From assembly GCA_030529655.1 (NCBI GenBank), contig JAUMWJ010000013.1:1-44614 (forward strand): a stretch of DNA of 44,614 nt. Reading direction: 5' to 3'. Shown here in pieces: positions 41,805-44,614 of this stretch. The notes under the pieces are model-generated. The model was not told where the DNA came from and did not search any database. It worked only from the letters and a program-made list of their open reading frames with translations. This stretch comes from Eubacteriales bacterium. Lineage in GTDB: Bacteria > Bacillota > Clostridia > Oscillospirales > Oscillospiraceae. Both the position numbers and the translations under genes were made by a program. Position 1 is the first letter of the stretch. Each line of letters starts with the position of its first letter.

Positions 41805-42563
41805 TTACTCCAAATATCCACGCTCATATAACCAGTCAAGACTTGGCGCGCAGTTCTGATTCTCAATGGTAAAGGTGGCCTCTGTTTCCAGCAAGGCATC
41901 CAGCAAGGAGGCCATGTCGATCGTCCCCTCGTTCAAGGGAAGATGCAAATCACGATCTCCTATATTGTTGTGTAGATGTACATGCTTCAGCCACGGAGCC
42001 ATGGACGCAATCCACTCCTCCGGCGGCGTAGTACTGACTATGGTGTGGGCATGTCCCACATCCAGGCACAGACCCAGCTGCGGATTATCCACCTGCTGTA
42101 CAATATCCACCAGCATGTCCGGCGACGGATCCATGACATTTTCCAGGGCAATGGTCACACCTTGAGGCACGCTTTTCATAAATTCACGCCAAAAAGCAAC
42201 GGACTGCCCTACAAACCATTCCGGGTAATACACCATGGGGATATAACCACCGTGAATGACAATGCACTCAATTCCCAATAACAATGCCATATTTATTGTC
42301 TGCAGATAGCGCTCCTTTGTCACCTGTCGTACCTTTGGATCAATGGCGCAAGGACATAGCTCCGCAAAGGGTGCATGTAGCCAGAATCGGTCAATCCCTC
42401 GCATTTGGTTTTTAACGATATCCACAGATTCGGCATCGTCCAGCATTGGCGCCCAGGAAAACCTTGTCACCTCGAGTCCAAGCCCATTTTTACGCGCCAG
42501 ATCAGGCGCGGCGCTATCCATGCCGGATAGGTATAATCTGTTTTTTAAAGTCTTTTGTTTCAT
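41805..42563 (-). CDS. Xylose-isomerase-like TIM-barrel protein (sugar phosphate isomerase/epimerase family)
   Basis: 252 residues. Metal-site residues of the AP-endonuclease-2/xylose-isomerase-like barrel are present: Glu in IALENVMDPS, Asp/His in LCLDVGHAHT, His in KHVHLHNN and Glu in FTIENQNC, plus FWLHAPFAEL and CIVIHGGYIP. The substrate is unknown. It is the first gene behind the second cobalamin riboswitch, directly before cobT, so an undescribed role in corrinoid or lower-ligand metabolism is plausible. AGAAGG lies 9 nt before the ATG. Confidence 0.8.
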   Translation of the reverse strand: MKQKTLKNRLYLSGMDSAAPDLARKNGLGLEVTRFSWAPMLDDAESVDIVKNQMRGIDRFWLHAPFAELCPCAIDPKVRQVTKERYLQTINMALLLGIECIVIHGGYIPMVYYPEWFVGQSVAFWREFMKSVPQGVTIALENVMDPSPDMLVDIVQQVDNPQLGLCLDVGHAHTIVSTTPPEEWIASMAPWLKHVHLHNNIGDRDLHLPLNEGTIDMASLLDALLETEATFTIENQNCAPSLDWLYERGYLE

Positions 42564-42644
42564 CGACTGCTACCTTCTGTTCGTTCGATTTCCGCGCAAA
42601 ACAAAACCAGCCGTCCTGTAACGCGCAGAACGCCAACAATGATG

Positions 42645-42815
42645 CATTCAAGCAGATCTCCTGACTTGCGCCTCATTAGCTGCACACCGCCTTCAGCATT
42701 TCCTGCGGCTGATTTTCATCATGTATGCAACCTCCACGCTTACAGTGGCGGTACCGTTTGGAATTTGCACCCAATTCTCTATTCTCCATCAGTTTCTGTT
42801 ACCGAAACCGTGGCA
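42645..42815 (-). promoter_or_regulatory. Cobalamin riboswitch of the cob operon
   Basis: Same core as the first riboswitch: GGGTGCAAATTCC, GGTACCGCCACTGTAA, GATGAAAATCAGCCGCAG and the B12-box AGTCAGGAGATCTGC (42652-42666), then GTTCTG-CGCGTTA-CAGGAC. Unlike the first, I find no stem followed by a U-tract before the ATG at 42563. A hairpin of about 8 bp closed by GCGCGGAA lies just before the ribosome site, so control may be at translation. Confidence 0.92.
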
Positions 42816-42841
42816 CTTGAACACTGATATCGTTTTTCAAT

Positions 42842-42870
42842 ATTATACCTATCCCGAAATCTATGGTCAA
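42842..42870 (-). promoter_or_regulatory. Sigma-A promoter of the cob operon
   Basis: TTGACC (42865-42870), a 17-bp spacer and TATAAT (42842-42847) on the minus strand, just upstream of the riboswitch. Confidence 0.85.
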
Positions 42871-42877
42871 GGGCATC

Positions 42878-43228
42878 TTATAAGGCCAAATATCCCAACT
42901 CCCAAACTGCGGCACGAATAATATCATAATTCTGCTCATCTTCAGGTGCAGAATTATACCGCTTGATTGCCATCCGGATTTTCCGGATGGCGTTTTCAAT
43001 TTCTCTCGATGTGTGCCCTGTCTGTAAAGCAGCTATTGCCATGTTTGCAACTGTAATGAAATCCTTTTTTGACAGATTGTCTTGCACCAGCATCCTGCCA
43101 AGTTGTTCCATGATACCGTGCTTGCCTCCGGCAGTCTTAGTCTTCGAGTCGGAATACCACAAAATTTCATGATTTGGGATTTCGGTAGCCGCTACCGATA
43201 ATTCACATACTGCCTCATACATGTACAT
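42878..43228 (-). CDS. Conserved-looking hypothetical protein, possibly 5'-truncated
   Basis: 116 residues from ATG 43228, but without a ribosome site. The frame is open further upstream and reads HFYGLPLLNAMYMYEAVCEL, so the N-terminus may have been lost where the recombinase fragment on the other strand begins. The rest (EILWYSDSKTKTAGGKHGIM, DFITVANMAIAALQTGHTS, EIENAIRKIRMAIKRYN) is helical and cytoplasmic. I do not recognise the family. It ends 8 bp before the promoter of the cob operon. Confidence 0.55.
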   Translation of the reverse strand: MYMYEAVCELSVAATEIPNHEILWYSDSKTKTAGGKHGIMEQLGRMLVQDNLSKKDFITVANMAIAALQTGHTSREIENAIRKIRMAIKRYNSAPEDEQNYDIIRAAVWELGYLAL

Positions 43229-43603
43229 GGCATTGAGCAGGGGCAGGCCGTAGAAATGCTGACTGACCGCTTGAACAAGCGTATGGCAGAGAAGTCAGAG
43301 TTGGAAACACAACTCGCTATAGAGGAAAACAAGAAAATTACACTGACAGAGGCACAGGTCCTGGCATTTCTGGATTATGTATGTGAGATGCCCTCCGATG
43401 ATGTGAACAAGCGGAGGGCCATCATCAACATCTTCGTGCATTCCATCTATCTGTACGATGACCACTTTACGCTCATCGTCAACGCCAGCAAGAAGCCTCT
43501 GCATATTGACAATATTCCGCTTGAGGATATTGAAGCCGCCTTTGAGGGCAAAAATGGAACAAAAGAGGAGTGTTCATCCATGAACACTCCCGTTCCACCA
43601 TAG
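43226..43603 (+). pseudogene. C-terminal fragment of a large serine recombinase
   Basis: The frame is open from about 43226 (HGIEQGQAVEMLTDRLNKRM) through the ATG at 43256 to TAG at 43601. The region AIINIFVHSIYLYDDHFTLI is the typical C-terminal strand segment of large serine recombinases; EAQVLAFLDYVCEMPSDDVN also fits. The resolvase catalytic domain and zinc ribbon are missing, so this is a remnant of an integrative element. A short hairpin (43567-43590, GGAGTGTTCAT arms) lies inside its 3' end, followed by a terminator. Confidence 0.75.
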
Positions 43604-43638
43604 AAGAACACCTATTTGGATACGATAGGTGTTCTTCT
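43602..43638 (+). terminator. Terminator after the recombinase fragment
   Basis: A perfect 14-bp stem AGAAGAACACCTAT (43602-43615) with 43625-43638, a 9-nt loop and a T6 run right after it. It belongs to the vanished recombinase gene. Confidence 0.8.
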
Positions 43639-43787
43639 TTTTTGCACCCCACTCAATCAGAAAAGCCCTTACAGCAAGGGACTTTATGGTTTCTCGCACA
43701 CGAATACGGAATAGATTACTTCCTCGGCAGAGCAAATCTGCCGGGGATTTTTCCTTTCTGAAAGAATCTTGCGCTGTTTCTCGCTTT

Positions 43788-43839
43788 GTAATCGTGTGCA
43801 AGAAAGGTAATCGTGTACGGAATGGGGTAATCGTGTGCA
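43788..43839. repeat. Three tandem repeats of a GTAATCGTGTRC motif
   Basis: Copies start at 43788, 43807 and 43827 (period 19-20 bp), each beginning GTAATCGTGT. A related inverted motif (CGCACACGAATAC) lies near 43695. Such helically spaced short repeats are typical of binding sites for a recombinase, relaxase or replication protein. The rest of 43639-43914 shows no convincing gene. Confidence 0.5.
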
Positions 43840-43914
43840 AGACAATCTGTTACTGAGCAACAAAAAAGAGGCAGAATATCGGCTGTCCGAAATTCTGCCT
43901 CCCTGTTCTGTTCG

Positions 43915-44490
43915 TCACACGGTTACCTCCGTACCGTCGAAAAAGTGAAACCGCATTTTTCCGTCATTCATCACGGTTACGTTTTCAACGATCGTCAGCC
44001 AAAGCGATGCGTCGAACTCTGTAAGAAGGTCGGTTCTTGATTCTATCGTCTGGATGAAACGGTCGATTGCTTTTGCCTTTTTCAGCTTTTCTTCCCGTTT
44101 GGTAGCGAGCTCATCAAAGCGTGTTTTTGCTCTTTCGTACCGCTCGACATAACCGTTGTAGCGGGTAGCGTACTCGGTCTGATCTTGAACGGTGGTTGAG
44201 TTCTCTTCAATACACTTTCTTGTAAGCTCCGATACGACCTCCATCTCACGCTGAAGTTCCTGCATTTCCGTATCGATTTCCGTGGTATCCGTCAGCACAC
44301 TTTTGGCCGCCGTGCAAGCCGTGATGTAAGGCAAACGCCGAATATGTGCTCGGACTTGACGAGCAGAAACCGCAGAAGGAGGTTCCTCAGTATGAGTAAA
44401 AAAGCGCCGGTACGGTGCGCAGTCAGTTTCAAAGAAACGCACAAAGGGGTCTGGGGATTTTTCCCCAACAAGCAGAACGGGGCACCGCAC
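43915..44490 (-). pseudogene. C-terminal fragment of a second serine recombinase
   Basis: The last 80 residues (ATKREEKLKKAKAIDRFIQT, EFDASLWLTIVENVTVMNDG, MRFHFFDGTEV) are a classic serine-recombinase C-terminus, preceded by a coiled coil (EIDTEMQELQREMEVVSEL). The first 55-60 residues are unlike any recombinase and overlap other protein-like frames on the plus strand, so the true homology begins near 44320 and the gene is truncated. It points toward the other recombinase fragment; the two are different genes. Confidence 0.7.
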
Positions 44491-44550
44491 AGGTGTCCCG
44501 TTTTCTGCCTTTGGCGTCCCAAAAGACCTTGCTTGCTACAGTTACTTTGA
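44392..44550 (+). CDS. Short ORF with strong ribosome site, doubtful
   Basis: 52 residues, ATG at 44392 preceded by AAGGAGG. The sequence (KKAPVRCAVSFKETHKGVWG, APHRCPVFCLWRPKRP) is Cys- and Arg-rich with no known family. A different plus-strand frame just upstream ends AEYVLGLDEQKPQKEVPQYE at a TAA (about 44395), and looks like the true C-terminus of a lost gene that would use the same purine stretch by chance. Kept as low confidence. Confidence 0.25.
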   Translation: MSKKAPVRCAVSFKETHKGVWGFFPNKQNGAPHRCPVFCLWRPKRPCLLQLL

Positions 44551-44614
44551 AAACATCTTAAAGAACCTAAAAGTCAAGCAAAAACAGTGTGAACTATCTG
44601 TTTGCTGTTGAATA

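Noticed and set aside
43788-43839. A degenerate CRISPR array
   Set aside because: Only three copies of about 12 bp at a 19-20 bp period, with no spacers of proper length and no cas genes.
43574-43840. An 88-codon minus-strand frame across the terminator
   Set aside because: It runs through the recombinase terminator and the tandem repeats and has no ribosome site.

Overview
The window looks like a chromosomal segment of a gut-type Firmicute, most likely a clostridial Oscillospirales/Ruminococcaceae relative. The reasons are cohesin and dockerin modules, DUF4430 surface proteins, an ECF sigma factor paired with a DUF4367 anti-sigma factor, strong AGGAGG-type ribosome sites, sigma-A promoters with 17-bp spacers, and two cobalamin riboswitches. 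No taxonomic marker gene is present, so this is inference.

Left part (1-17,266), accessory and visibly more AT-rich: an IS3-family element with a nonsense-mutated transposase (135-1535); an ECF sigma/anti-sigma pair followed by small secreted proteins, a lipoprotein and an ABC exporter (1627-8185); a secreted acidic protein, a membrane protein with a frameshift in an A7 run, and a small signal peptidase I (8454-10484); a RES-domain protein (10655-12073); and, on the minus strand, a radical SAM protein, a GHKL/HSP90-type ATPase and a class III nucleotidyl-cyclase-like protein (12366-16447), which may be an undescribed defence or signalling cassette. The region ends at a 3' fragment of a tRNA-Ala(CGC) gene (17207-17266). 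That is the footprint left at the far end of an element integrated into a tRNA gene, so the left 17 kb reads as the right end of a genomic island.

Middle part (17,340-38,488), all on the minus strand: thirteen closely spaced genes start at a consensus promoter and a cobalamin riboswitch with an intrinsic terminator (38161-38488) and run to a strong terminator at 17340-17376. They encode three small proteins; a 1631-aa DUF4430 protein with dockerins; a scaffoldin with two cohesins and a divergent dockerin; a membrane-anchored cohesin; a second YezD-like small protein; a second DUF4430 protein; an alpha/alpha-barrel-type lipoprotein; a MoxR/DUF58/transglutaminase trio; and a 1458-aa PQQ-propeller dockerin protein. 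DUF4430 is the transcobalamin beta-domain fold and the lipoprotein resembles the alpha-domain of intrinsic factor. With the B12 riboswitch, this suggests a cellulosome-like, self-assembling corrinoid-capture complex on a Gram-positive surface. This is the most interesting system in the window.

Right part (38,542-42,870), minus strand: a second riboswitch-controlled operon for nucleotide-loop assembly of cobalamin (TIM-barrel protein, cobT, cobU, cobS, a short second CobU-like protein, cobC), almost every junction being a 4-bp overlap. It reads directly toward the promoter of the surface operon. The last 1.7 kb (42,878-44,614) holds an unrecognised gene and broken serine-recombinase C-termini, the debris of other mobile elements.
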